A stretch of DNA of 49,814 nt from Sphaerosporella brunnea (lineage: Eukaryota; Ascomycota; Pezizomycetes; Pezizales; Pyronemataceae), in NCBI GenBank assembly GCA_008704415.1, contig VXIS01000344.1, positions 1 through 49,814 of the forward strand, written 5' to 3'. The first letter of the stretch is position 1. Each line of letters begins with the position of its first letter. Shown here piece by piece: positions 30,960-41,835 of the stretch. A model generated the notes under the pieces. That model did not search any database. It had not been told where the DNA came from and was given only the letters and a program-made list of their open reading frames with translations. A program made the position numbers and the translations under genes.

Positions 30960-31621
30960 ACGCGAGATTCCGTGGCCCGGGGCAGGCCACAACAACACCA
31001 CGACGAGTACACAAAATATAGCGTAGTGGAAATGGTCTGAGTGCTCAGCGGTGAAGCTCATTTGCACCGGCATGTGATTCGACAGCTCCACACCCGCTCC
31101 CCTAGCAGAACTCCTTGGCAGCTCCCTCGGCATTATCAGGATTGGATTGGACCTACCCGGAGGCCATGGACTGGATCTGACTGGGACTCGAAAGCCTGTG
31201 GTTATTGTGGGAGATACCAACGGCCTAGTAGTATCCCCTACTCGCCGCTTTTCTGATCTTCTGGCTCTGAAGTGGTTGCAACCTCGTTATAAAGGAAGAG
31301 AATTTCCAAGAGGGGCGTGATGCCATGGGTCTTTGACTCCGCCTAGCCATCCAGAAGTGAAAGACTAGCAACGGCTTTAGGAGGCAATGCGATCTGGTAT
31401 CATGGTTTTCTGGCGTCAAGGACTCGTGAAATCTCCGCTCGACTCTCCAATTTCCTTTTTCTCTTCTTTCCTCAACCTCTCCCCACCACCTTTCCCGTCT
31501 GCCTTCCGACAAAAACTCAACCGTTTCCCCATCGACAACAGAAACAGACTCGCTGCTTGCAGCAGTTGCTTCTACTTCTTGCTGAGTTCCACTCTTCTCG
31601 CGGCCTGGTTTCAGGCCGCTG
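30960..31621. other. Spacer; pyrimidine-rich leader at its right end
   Basis: No gene was supported from 30960 to 31440. The last 170 bp (31440-31621) are rich in CT tracts and CAACAGAAACAGA, the usual look of a fungal 5' leader, and precede the ATG at 31622. Confidence 0.4.
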
Positions 31622-32411
31622 ATGGACGTCTCTCGAAAGCGTGCCAGAACACAGAACTCTGACTCGAACTCAGGGCCAGGAAAACGTCAGAAGCGGTCAA
31701 ACTCTCTCGCCTCGGACCTAGACGGAGGCTATTGGCAACGGGCCCCAGATCGAAAATCTACCTCTTCCCGCTACTTCCAGCCCGCCCGCCCGGACCCCCG
31801 CCCCCGTTCCAACTGCCTCGGGAGAGACTCGCAGTACTGAATCACAGAACAACCAGCTGGTGGCTCGTCGAGTGTTTGACGTTGGACTCCCCGTTGTGTT
31901 TGGCCAAACATCATTTCCCTCTCCTCCCCGAATCCACCCGGTCGTTAGCATTCAACATGTTGAGAAAGCACACGACCCCTCCAAGGACCCGTTTGGTCGC
32001 TACACGACTACCTCGGCCTTGCAGATAGTGGACTCTCGGATATCCAACCATCATCCGGGTAAAGCGGAGTACCTTTTACGACGAACATGGACCTTGACGC
32101 CACCGTCAGAACTGTTGGCGGATTTCGAAGAGCGAAATGCGTTTTTCGAGGCTATCCAGGCACCGTACACGATAATGGATCACCGTACAACGCGACAAGG
32201 GACTCGATATAAGGTCTCGTTCGGCGATAACAGGAGGCCCCGGTGGATAACGGATGATGTCATCGACCCCCACGCCCTTGGCGCATACAGGCGGCTACCC
32301 CAGGCTCACGTAACGTCACCTACAGGCCAGGCCGTCAGGGAGTCGAGGAGCCCTTCGAGAGCAGGAAGCCCCGTCCTGGCGAGAAGCTCGAACGACCGAT
32401 ACTCTATATAG
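31622..32411 (+). CDS. Basic protein with chromodomain-like modules (spliced or frameshifted)
   Basis: The start at 31622 gives MDVSRKRARTQNSDSNSG followed by GKRQKR, a bipartite nuclear-localisation signal. The frame then has to change. A possible 85-nt intron (GTCAAA at about 31697 to TACTTCCAG at about 31780) restores it, but the donor is poor, so a one-base frameshift is also possible. The following Pro/Thr-rich linker leads to two similar segments: LQIVDSRISNHHPGKAEYLL and YTIMDHRTTRQGTRYKVSFG. Both resemble the first strands of a chromodomain (YxVEKILDxR...EYLVKW), and the second is followed by RPRWITDDVIDPHALGAYRR. It ends at 32411 in an Arg/Ser-rich tail. It may be derived from a chromovirus integrase end or be a small nuclear protein. 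A minisatellite starts 70 bp downstream. Confidence 0.5.
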
Positions 32412-32481
32412 CGCGTCAAACCACGGGGGGTGAGCCATCCTACGAGTCAACAGAACGAGAGGTCGCATGTCTGTATTGGGC

Positions 32482-33041
32482 AGGAGAACGAAGTTTGAGG
32501 AGAACGAAGTTTGAGGAGAACGAAGTTTGAGGAGAACGAAGTTTGAGGAGAACGAAGTTTGAGGAGAACGAAGTTTGAGGAGAACGAAGTTTGAGGAGAA
32601 CGAAGTTTGAGGAGAACGAAGTTTGAGGAGAACGAAGTTTGAGGAGAACGAAGTTTGAGGAGAACGAAGTTTGAGGAGAACGAAGTTTGAGGAGAACGAA
32701 GTTTGAGGAGAACGAAGTTTGAGGAGAACGAAGTTTGAGGAGAACGAAGTTTGAGTAGAACGAAGTTTGAGGAGAACGAAGTTTGAGGAGAACGAAGTTT
32801 GAGGAGAACGAAGTTTGAGGAGAACGAAGTTTGAGGAGAACGAAGTTTGAGGAGAACGAAGTTTGAGGAGAACGAAGTTTGAGGAGAACGAAGTTTGAGG
32901 AGAACGAAGTTTGAGGAGAACGAAGTTTGAGGAGAACGAAGTTTGAGGAGAACGAAGTTTGAGGAGAACGAAGTTTGAGGAGAACGAAGTTTGAGGAGAA
33001 CGAAGTTTGAGGAGAACGAAGTTTGAGGAGAACGAAGTTTG
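32482..33041. repeat. 16-bp minisatellite, 35 copies
   Basis: AGGAGAACGAAGTTTG is repeated exactly 35 times over 560 bp. I saw only one internal change, G to T at 32756, plus a degenerate final unit (AGAAGAACGG). Such uniformity implies recent expansion or active homogenisation. The minus-strand open frame across it (224 codons) arises because the reverse unit contains no stop in any frame; it is not called as a gene. Confidence 0.97.
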
Positions 33042-33169
33042 AGAAGAACGGTAAAAAAAAAGACCCAGAGTTACCTTCTAGCCTGTAGCATCCTGTCATT
33101 AAAATCTCACGCATCTGCAGTTATTAAAGGTGAGTCAACAAGCTATCCCTTTACCTGGAAAGTAACACG

Positions 33170-33385
33170 TTTACCGTTTTTACCGACCACGAATGCACCC
33201 GAGATGTGCTGCAGGCTGCTCCAAACGTGAAGATGTCGAAACGCCTGGATAAATACCGGATGCTTCTTCAACCATACCTGGATGACATGGACGTGGTATA
33301 CCGACCGGGCAGGCTAATGAAGATGGTGGACCCGCTATCCAGAGCGCGCTACATGACCCCGGCGGAGCGTGGCTCGTCTTCGTGA
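33170..33385 (+). pseudogene. Ty3/gypsy RNase H fragment
   Basis: The 71-codon frame encodes FTVFTDHECTRDVLQA, MSKRLDKYRMLLQPY and VVYRPGRLMKMVDPLSRA, equal to the end of the RNase H domain in gypsy elements (TDHK..L, RRQARW, YRPGKxNxxADxLSR). It is a different lineage from the 10-17 kb chromovirus. No flanking RT or integrase is present. It ends with a natural-looking TGA, and starts 128 bp after the minisatellite. Confidence 0.85.
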
Positions 33386-33825
33386 ATGGGGGGAGGATGA
33401 GTGAGATGGATGATGCGGGGCACGGTGCAGTGATTGTTTTTTTTGCTTTGCTTTTTTACTTTCTGATTTCCTACGCGATGCTACTTTCTGCAGTGGTTTG
33501 CATGCCCAATTACCCTGCATCTTATGATGTCGCGACTGCATTTACGATCGATGGTTTTGCATGTACAAGGTGCGATTTGCGGACGCTTCGAGGCGCAGAC
33601 GGTGGTTGCTGTTTTCAGTTCTTACGCTCGGGAGAGCTCCTCTACGAGGAGCGGGGAGATGTCACAACGGGTGACTAAGCAGGAAAGGTTTGGGTTTTGC
33701 ACGTGAAGAGGAATACCACTAGTTGCTCCCTTCGAGAGTTGAGCTCCTGATCATCAATATACTTCTTCTGCTCTTTACGCTTTCTTCAAGTGCCCCCTTC
33801 TCGCCCCTTGTGCGAGCCAGGGTTC
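33386..33825. other. Spacer with no supported gene
   Basis: T-rich sequence after the RNase H fragment, up to the LINE fragment; no motif recognised. Confidence 0.3.
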
Positions 33826-34200
33826 ACACAAGCGTTGTGGAAAGCAGTGGCGGAGGCCACCCGGGAGGAAGGAAAGAGGAGGCAAAAAACGAACACGGCG
33901 GTCAGAGACCTACTGGCGGATGATCGCTGCACAGAAGCGGTGATGGGCTTTTTGGGCAGCACAAGCGTTGGAATGTGGCCGAGTGTGGCCAACCGATTTT
34001 AGACCTGTTTCTTTCTCTGTGTCTCTTTTCTATATTACGAATCCCCTTTGTATGACTTCACCAGTTACGATCTCCTTGGTTTCCTTTCCTTCGGAGGAGC
34101 GAACCCCAGAGTAGGACCAGTGCCTAGGGGCGGCGATGATTCTGTACTTTACATGACACGGCCGCAAGCGGCCAAATGCAATATGATTAAAACAAACAAA
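33826..34200 (+). mobile_element. LINE 3' fragment (GGCCGC hairpin family)
   Basis: The frame ending at 34002 reads LWKAVAEATREEGKRRQ and VRDLLADDRCTEAVMGF, the same C-terminus as the 46-kb copy. The 3' untranslated region includes CCTTCGGAGGAGCG, GTGCCTAGGGG and the tail hairpin CGGCCGCAAGCGGCC, then AATATGATTAAAACAAAC. The copy is truncated to its last 375 bp. No target duplication was found. Confidence 0.9.
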
Positions 34201-34795
34201 ATGGGCGTGGTGTATAGCATCTTATGGGGTAGTACAAATATGAATGCGAACTCGAATAACAGAGTAATTTATCTTAGGGAACCCCGAACATTAACATAGG
34301 AGAAACCCAGTCTTCAAGCAATAGATAGTTTGCCCCCTAGCCCGGCAGCCTGAGTAGCGTTCTCTGGCCAAGAATGCTGGGAGTGCCGGACCAAACTCCT
34401 CCCAGCCTCGCTCTTGGGCAGAACTACAGGGAAAAAGGAGCGGTGATGGTGGGTGGAAAAATTGAGAAGGACCAGAGCGAGCAGTTGCATCGTCGAGGGT
34501 TGATGCTGAAATGCCGGCGGATGAGCCTTTTATATAAGGCTGCCTCCGCCTTCATCCCCGAAATCCAGACCTACTCAAGCAGTCCAACTGCGCCATATTG
34601 GCATGGCGACGATGACATCTAACTTGAATCATCTACCAACCCTACATAAACCGGCCCCTTACTCCCAGCACCGATGAAAGTTCGTAGCGATAGAGAAGAG
34701 ACGGAAAGAAAAAAACTGGAATATTCAAAGTGCAGCCAGCATACGTCAGCCGGTGACTGATGTTTCTTCACACGGAGAAAGTTCGAGAAGCCAGA
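34201..34795. other. Spacer with no supported gene
   Basis: No coding or repeat features recognised. It contains the 3' flank of the NACHT-ankyrin pseudogene. Confidence 0.35.
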
Positions 34796-35785
34796 TCACA
34801 TAAATATAGACAAAGCAGGGCTAGAGAGAAGAGTTCGGGGTCGGGGCAGGGGCTGCGATAAGTTGATTCCCAGTGCCTGGTGCAGCGACGACCCGTGCTT
34901 GTCGGCGGCCTGGACGTCGGTGCCTCTGTCGATGAGCAGTCGGGCAATATCCACGTCTCCAAACGTGCACGCGTGCAGAAAGAACCGGTCTAGGCAGGAT
35001 TTATCTGCATGCGGCTTTGACCCGAATACGGACCCGAACATCCGGCGCAGCCCAAACACGCAGAGCAAGGAAACAATGTCGTCTGCTTCTTGCTGTACAG
35101 CCTTGACTCTGCGCCAATGTCTTTGGCAAAATGCCCAGGTTGAGAGGTCTTGCGGTGATAGTAGAGCCATCGCTTGTAGTTGATTTCTGATCTGAATGTA
35201 TCCCAGAGGCCAGTCAAGATTCTGTAGCCCTCTACTTCTTGGCAACAAGAGAAGTGCCATGGCTAAAATACAACCGAGTGTAACAACATTTGACGATTGC
35301 TGTAGCCTCCTTCTTTGGTTTCCCGCGTTGTGTTATGATCATCCCACGAGCCAGGTGTGTGTGCACAATAATGAAAGGCAGACCTTCGCCATCTCTGTAT
35401 GAGAATCCACTTTGCGCAGTTGGGTCTCCAAGTATTCATCCACGGAAAGATGTGCAAATCAAAAAACTTTCAGACGTTCGTCCAAAATGAGGAGGTTTTG
35501 ACAAGCTGTTATTCTCATTTATGGTGTCATTGTGGGAGAACTCTCCCGAGCACGGTGATTGCATCAAGCAGGGTTTCAGCTCGTAATGGTTCGTATGAAC
35601 ATTGGATCCACCGGAAATTGCGGAGTGCTAGTTGAGGGGCGCTGCATTTCTGGGTGAGAATGCGCTTGTGGATCTCGTTGTAGGCATCCATCAGAGTGTC
35701 CGGAAGGGCTTTTAGACTGCGTCTTACATCGTTTTGGGTGGACATTTCGCAAAGGAAGTGCGGCTGGTTGGAACCTGGCGTTCAT
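34796..35785 (-). pseudogene. NACHT-ankyrin (NLR-like) gene remnant
   Basis: Reading the minus strand from 35745, NDVRRSLKALPDTLMDAYNE and LALRNFRWIQCSYEPLRAE match the winged-helix segment that follows the NACHT ATPase in fungal NLR-like proteins. After frame changes come CQNLLILDERLKVF, a TGA stop at 35459-35461, then FAHLSVDEYLETQLRKVDS, a very typical motif of these proteins. The stop stands where Arg is normal, so a CGA-to-TGA change is likely. An ankyrin repeat, DRFFLHACTFGDVDIARLL, lies in the last frame (to 34796). The NACHT P-loop domain is absent upstream. Intact homologues act in fungal self/non-self recognition and cell death; this copy is dead. Confidence 0.85.
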
Positions 35786-36631
35786 CCATCAGTTGTTGCA
35801 CTCATCGGCAGTGGAGCCTTCCCGTCGCTCTCTAGCGGCCGAATAGATCGATGTTCTATTGCAACAAACAGCCATCTATTGGTGATGTATAAATCCAATG
35901 AATAAAACAGGGGGTGGGGACCCCCTGTCTATAGAAACGGTCTATTTGGCGACAATACGGAGCATTTACCGATACCGGTACTGAGCAAAATCCAAACGGG
36001 CCCTTAGCCACTTGCGCCATAGTGAAAAAAAAAAACCTTCGCCGCTACCGGGCCCATCCATTGCCACAACACCAGATCCTGTGTCGCCAAGCCGTCGCTA
36101 TGCCGAACTGTCGCCTTGGTAAGGCTCGTCCAGAACATCATTTCGTTTTGGCCAAATGGTTGTTGAGGACGAAAGGGTTTGGTCTATTTTCGATTGTACC
36201 GCTGGATAGATCTAGCTCAGACGATCATTTCTACGTATATCGTGCTTTTGTGTTTCTTGTTGAGAACGGAGGATTTTTGGCTGGAGTTGGGGAGTGTGGG
36301 GAGTGGTAGTTGGTTGCTATCGGACGCTGCAACGTAACTCACCGCCAATCACCCGCACCTCAGATAGGGTCGTCAAGCATTACATACCATCGTTACTAAC
36401 CATACAATAATAAACTTACGTTTATTATGCTTTAGGAAACAATACAGAGTCTAACTCAAAACTACACTGAACAAAATAAACTCGCGCCGAGACCAAATGA
36501 TGAGCCGTGATTTGGGGGTTTTTTCTGACTTTCTTCGAAGTCGCCAAACCAAATGCAAGCTCGACGAGGTCATCCTAAATTCCTATTAACTCCTCCTCAA
36601 TCTCTACTAACTGATCTTGTTCTACTATATT
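35786..36631. other. Region with no supported gene
   Basis: A 70-codon open frame near 36100-36309 (MPNCRLGKARPEHHFVLAK) has plausible composition but no recognised family. No NACHT coding sequence was found here. Confidence 0.3.
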
Positions 36632-36877
36632 TCACCTGCGGGGGTTGCGAAAGGAGTGCTCCAGAATGCGCATGTTGACATAGATATAGGATACCCTGTC
36701 GGCCCTCTCTGCTGTAAGGCGGTTCCTGCTTTTATCGTGAACTAGGTTTCGGGTAGAAAAAGACCACTCCGATGGTACGGAATTAGAGAGAGTGTGAAGG
36801 AGCTTGCCCGCAAGTGTGGCAAGGTCTGTTTCCAAGGGTATCATTTCTTCCCAAAAGTCCAGTGCCTTTTTTTGCAA
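36632..36877 (-). pseudogene. hAT transposase C-terminal dimerisation domain fragment
   Basis: The frame encodes ALDFWEEMIPLETDLATLA, then VPSEWSFSTRNLV and KSRNRLTAERADRVSYIY. This is the hAT dimerisation motif (W..., SVPSER.FS, KRNRLS.E). A stop codon lies about 45 codons upstream in the same frame and nothing else of the transposase remains. Confidence 0.85.
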
Positions 36878-38395
36878 GCTCCCAATTACGGCTTTGCCGA
36901 CGGAACTGCTCTTGGTGGCTGCGGTGTTTCGTCCTCAAATTGCTAGTAAATAGAGGTTCAAGGTCACAGTTACCATTGAGCCTTGCGGCGGGTCACGAAT
37001 TTCAAAAATTCCAAGAAACTTGGCGTTAGGATAGCAAGGCATTTCAGGTTGCCTGGTAGTTGATGGTGTATGGAATGCTGATGCCAGTGTGGGCACAGAA
37101 CTCGGGTTTTATATCAATATCTTCTCGCCTTCCAGACGCCGGGGTTCAGGTTCAGGCCAGCCGGCGCGGCATAGGTCTTTCCTCCCAGACCCGTCTCACT
37201 CAAACAAAATCTATACCTCTCCCAAGCGCTGTATATTTTACAGAGTAACCTCACCTTAATTTAAGGCTTTTACCATGCAATCGAACCGTGATTATCGACC
37301 CCTACATTTGGCCTATCGTTATGAAAACAGCTGTAACACACCAGGAACGCCGCTAAGCATACCCGCTCCATACCGATTTGACGATGTTGCTGTCCGCTGT
37401 CAATAACACCCCCCGCTCCGTGCCCACCTCACGATGCTGCGGCCCACCATCTGCGCCACTTCCAATCGCATCATGTCCTCCGTTGGGCCCAAGCCCTTCC
37501 GGATCTGGCCACTGGGAGGGGGAGGAAAGAAGAGAGAGCCGCTGCGTGTGCGAGCGGGGAAGGGCTTCTTTTCTCGATTTCATCTAGATCGCACTCGTGA
37601 TAGCAGCCTCCCCTGGAGTTCCGTCGTGGCGCTCTATACCCCTCCTCCAGATGGGATTACCCCCTTGCCACCCTCCCGAAGTCCCCAGTTCATTCGAGTT
37701 GCAGAAGCATCTACTCACATGTTCTAGATATGTTAACTACATAGCATTAAGCCTGAACCAAGCCCCCCCGCCCCCCAAAAAATGAATTCTATAACTCGCC
37801 GGGCCCGGTAAAACAAAAGCTCGATATCTTTGGAGATGGTGATAGAAAGGAGCAGTCTGCAACAAAGGAACGCAAATGCAGCGCGCCGGCACAAAGCTCT
37901 TCTGCGCCGCGATAGAGGGATGAAAGGCCTAGGCCTGGCTCCAATAAGCCAGTTACCGGGGAGGCCCTCATAGAGTATAAGTCTCAAAGCGTTATGTTGT
38001 ACGTTGATCCACAGATGCATAGATTGCTGCAGCATACGCATAAGGTGGGGACTGGTTGCTGGAATCAGTGACAAGCAACTGTAAAAGAGAACTGGGACAA
38101 CAGGGCTGGCCACGCCGCCGAATCGCCAGGTCGGAGAACAGGTTAGCGCCCCTATGCTAGTGGAACCACAAAAAGCCGAAACACCCCGTGGGGTGTATCT
38201 AGTAACCTGCAGCTGCGGGGAATACAATAAAGGAAACTCGCGTGGCTTCAAGTTAGAATCACTATGTCAACACAAAATTTTGTACCAACCTCAACGCCCT
38301 CCACAGTACTACAATGCAATATGAAAAGGAGAGGTTCCGAGGAATCTTAAGTACAACCCTAGGAACGTACCTAGCTAAAGATGTGGCAAAGCAAT
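36878..38395. other. Region with no supported gene
   Basis: Several open frames on both strands, the longest 37733-38251 on the minus strand (172 codons), lack recognised motifs and look random in composition. A C-rich run at about 37763-37776 was noted. Confidence 0.35.
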
Positions 38396-39165
38396 CAAAA
38401 ACTCAGCTATCAAACAAAAAGCAGGAAAAAGCACACCGCGCTACCCGGACAGACATCCAAAACCCTTCCTCCTCGATTCGATCTCTCTGGCGGTTAGTTG
38501 CATACTTAGTTAGTACAAAAATGGGACCTGTGACCACCCGGGCCAGTTCTCATATCTCCCCGAATACTTCGGCCTCCCGTTCCCATCGTGATCCTCATAC
38601 TGGACATTCCAACCATCGGGCAGTCCATACATATGCGCAAACTCGTCTCTATGTATTTGCTGCTGTCTCCAAAACCGCTTATCATGCGGCCCAAACCGCT
38701 GATGCGTCAGCTCGTGCAGAAAGGTCTCGATGATCTGGCCTATTGGCTGAAACCGGTACGGGTCCCGGTGATCGCGTAGTGTTAGCTTCACCACCGTCAC
38801 CGTTTTGACTCCCCGGTACGAAACCACGCTTTCCGTCAGACCGAGAAAGTCCTGCCGATAGAATTCTTCCAGCCGCGGGATGTAGTAGCCGTGCCGACGC
38901 ATTATGGGCTTCACGAGGTGGGCGACGTGTTGGAGCAGGCGCAGCGCGCGGGAAGCGTGCGGCATGTCCCGCATTATCGAGTAGCTACCGATTGTAGGCA
39001 TGTCCCTGAGCTGTATTTGTGTGGTATGTTGGGCATGAGAAGAAGAGGGGGGGGTTGTGATGTCGGCGATTTATACGTACACCACCCGCGAGCAAGTCGG
39101 GATGATTTCTGTGAAGGGGAGAAACGGGAAGAGAAGCCCGGCTTCTATGGAACCATTCAATAGGT
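38396..39165. repeat. Segmental duplication, copy 1 (partner about 41836-42610)
   Basis: The duplicated block includes ATCAAAAACTCAGCTATC at the left, the WLM gene, and about 160 bp of its upstream region, ending near AGAAGCCCGGCTTC. The second copy is in the same orientation 3.4 kb to the right. Confidence 0.8.
38510..39001 (-). CDS. WLM-domain metalloprotease-like protein, copy 1
   Basis: 163 residues, a single exon. The core is IIETFLHELTHQRFGPHDKRFW: HELTH is the HExxH zinc and catalytic motif, and the following GPHDxxFW is specific to the WLM (Wss1-like) domain (shown in part as a landmark). In yeast Wss1 is a DNA-dependent protease that clears DNA-protein crosslinks; this protein is much shorter and has only the domain, so its role is unknown. 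Compared with copy 2 it lacks an upstream ATG (the position reads ATAC), so translation should start at MPTIGSY. Many differences from copy 2 are G/C in copy 2 and A/T here, yet the frame is intact. Confidence 0.85.
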   Translation of the reverse strand: MPTIGSYSIMRDMPHASRALRLLQHVAHLVKPIMRRHGYYIPRLEEFYRQDFLGLTESVVSYRGVKTVTVVKLTLRDHRDPYRFQPIGQIIETFLHELTHQRFGPHDKRFWRQQQIHRDEFAHMYGLPDGWNVQYEDHDGNGRPKYSGRYENWPGWSQVPFLY

Positions 39166-41384
39166 GTTCGTGCAGATGACCCCGGTCTCCAAAGGGCCTA
39201 GCTAGTTGAGCCGGAAGCCCTGAGTTAGGGAGCGAATATTTCTGCTGGTTTTCTATAATGATGGGTTTGGCCAGGCTCGTCAATAGCCGGCCGGCCTGGC
39301 TTGGCTGGCTGTTGTATGGCTGCATGACCTACCTTGGCGGCCAGGCTTGGACCTTTGGGCTGACAGGTTGGCGGCTGGGCCCGCCGGGTTGTGAAAAAAA
39401 AAGGCATATTGATTCTCGGCTACGTATACTCCACTTGCTACTGAGTTCCAGTGCGCTCGAGCACTTCCTACAATCGCATTTTAGCCAACTGTACCATCCC
39501 ACATGCTATATGTTACAATAAATTATTAATGAAAGGTTGCGAATTCAATAATCCCAACACGGGCTTACCCGCTGCGTCCATCGACCTGAAGGAAAATAAC
39601 CTCGCCTTCATGCAGCCCACCAACCGTTGCGCAAAACTTATCGTCCTCGCGGTTGCCGGCATCCGGGTGGATATGGATCTTTGAAACTGCAAGGCCGTCG
39701 TGAAGCAGCATGATAATCCCCGTGCGAAAAGCCTGATGCTCGTCCGCCGGCATGCTGAAGGCGAGACCGATAGGGCCTGTCCGGTGGCCACTGTACGCTC
39801 AAAGGCAATGGTAACGACGTCGTCGGCTAGCTGTAGGTGAACCACAAAACTAGGCAATACCTGGGCGAGCCGTGGGCTGGTGTGGATCGTCTGTGCGCGC
39901 GCGATCTAGACCGATAAACTGATTGGGGAGCTTGTAGCCACGGCCCAGGGGGATCAATACCTCACCCCTGGATACGCGCGACCTGCAGGAGATGAGTGAT
40001 TAGATTAACCGTGGTGTGGAATAGGCTACACTAACAGCAACATGTTGGCTTGGGCGACTGTGGTTGAGTTGTTTGCTTCTGGCTGCATCGAGGGTATGGT
40101 GAGACCGGAATGTGTGGACCAAAGATGGAACTGTTGCGTGATATATATACCAGCTGCCCGACTCGAGCACTGCTCTCAACATCCAACCACCAATTCATGC
40201 TGCTTAACGCTGTTCAATAGCGGGCTGGCGTTTTACCACGAGCCCGGCTGTCTGGCTGTTTGCTTGATGGGCGGTTGTTCAGGAACCAACAACGCCCGGT
40301 GATGACACATTCGCTGCTTCACTGGATATCACGGTGTCCCAATCGACGAAAAATTTGTATGGTATTCTTATAAAAAGCGCGGCTGAGCAGCGCTGGGAAA
40401 AAGCAATTATCGCCCCTTTTATCGTCCGTGTGCGGCGGCGAACGAGCGTTCTCCTTCCCATCTCAACACCGGTCATCACTCGTACGCCAAGCCAACCTCT
40501 ATGTCAGAATACCCGCCATATAAGACTACGCCACACCACCCGGTCCCGAGATATTCTTATAGAGAGGTTCTACTGTAGAAGACGGTCCCGGAGGATGCAT
40601 CCCCTTCGAATGCGTGGTCTGGGAGTTGTCAGACTGGACCGATCCGAGTCCGTAGCTAGAATATCAAGAACGACAACATGAGCATCCCTGGTGGCTTTAC
40701 CATCTCCGAAAGCATTTTAGCAATTGGGGCTTCGCCATTCGACCCGGCTACCACAGTCGGAATGCGTACCTAGCCAGTCGGGCCGGCTCGTTAAAGCAGC
40801 TAACCAACCCAGCCGGGCCATTACTGACAACCCTGGGTTTGACACCGTTCGCTACGAAAGTTACATGCTCAATTACCGGCCACAGATTTGAGTGCGTTGG
40901 TGGAATAAAAAGCAGGGTAGAGCCACCGTAGAGACTTGAATTGGGCAAAGGCGACATTGAGGTCTGCCTGTGCGCTGGTCCTGGCAACCCCGTACAAAGC
41001 CACGAATGGGGAGACACAGAGGGAGTGCTTCCAAGAGCCCGTAAGCAACTTGTACATATCGATACATTGTCCTGAGTAATCATGACTAATAGATCTGTTG
41101 CCGGCATGAAAAACAGTTACAGCGCTTCATGAGATATAACTCGCCCTTGGCGAGACCTTAATCCATGCTCCATACGGTTTGATTTTACTTAATCTTGGCA
41201 TGTTTTGGTCCCCTACCGGTTCGTTTGCCGGTATGATCCTGTTAGACCCCTACTTGAGTCCCGGTGGCGAGTGATCAGTCATGACACGATCGAACTCGGC
41301 GAAGGTGACGACTTGCTGTGATTCCCACGGATATTACGTACTCCGACATGAAAAGAAGGGGTCTCAAGCGAAATTTTCAGACCA
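39166..41384. other. Gene-poor region with GC-rich hAT-like patches
   Basis: No coding sequence is convincing. Patches dense in GGCTGGC/GCCAGCC occur at about 39280-39390, 40210-40290 and 40750-40830 and resemble the subterminal regions of the hAT miniature elements found elsewhere in the window, but no complete ends or 8-bp duplications could be defined. These are probably decayed copies. Confidence 0.4.
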
Positions 41385-41399
41385 ATCAAAAACCCAGCT

Positions 41400-41835
41400 T
41401 GTTTGTTTGTTTGTTTGTTTAAATCATACATCGTACACAAGGACATTAGCCCAAGTGCCTCCTATCTTACGAATCGGAGTGAGGCCAAAGGCCTATGACG
41501 GACAAAGGAAACCTGGTGTCCTGTCCCCACGGTCTTACCCGTCTGTTGGGGCTCCCCATACAAAGGAAATTCATGAAAAGCAAACCACACCATTAAACTC
41601 GCCCTAAATCATTGGTGTCAGCCCTTTAATAGGGACTTGACCCGTACGTCTGCCAATTTCAGTTTCGTTGAGGAATTTCAGCACAACCGCTGTCATCCTG
41701 TCATCACAAAAAATATCCCTCACTCTCTTTTGTCTGCGCCGTCCCCATATCCTCTCCACCCCTCTGAAGAAGTCTTTGCGCTGTTCCTTCCACCTCCTGC
41801 AGTGCAGCATAAGGTGGCTTCTCGTTTGCGGGGTG
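41400..41835 (-). mobile_element. 5'-truncated LINE of a second family, 15-bp target duplication
   Basis: ATCAAAAACCCAGCT occurs at 41385-41399 and 41836-41850 on both sides of the insertion. On the minus strand the fragment encodes TRSHLMLHCRRWKEQRKDFF and VRDIFCDDRMTAVVLKFL, the C-terminal Cys/His region of a LINE polyprotein, then a short 3' region ending in four AAAC units. The tail has no GGCCGC hairpin, so this is a separate family. The empty site is preserved at WLM copy 1 (38398). Confidence 0.93.

Noticed and set aside
32482..33041. Possible CRISPR-like array (also 3560-3715 and 9081-9180)
   Set aside because: The units are contiguous with no unique spacers, and the setting is a fungal genome. 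These are minisatellites.
32440..33114. A 224-codon minus-strand open frame with a 16-residue repeat
   Set aside because: The reverse unit of the 16-bp minisatellite contains no stop in any frame, so a long repetitive frame is automatic. No start context or non-repetitive domain supports a protein.
34796..35785. A functional NLR-type recognition gene
   Set aside because: An in-frame stop, frame changes and the missing NACHT domain show that it is a pseudogene.
37733..38251. A 172-codon minus-strand open frame
   Set aside because: Random-looking composition, no motif, no splice support.
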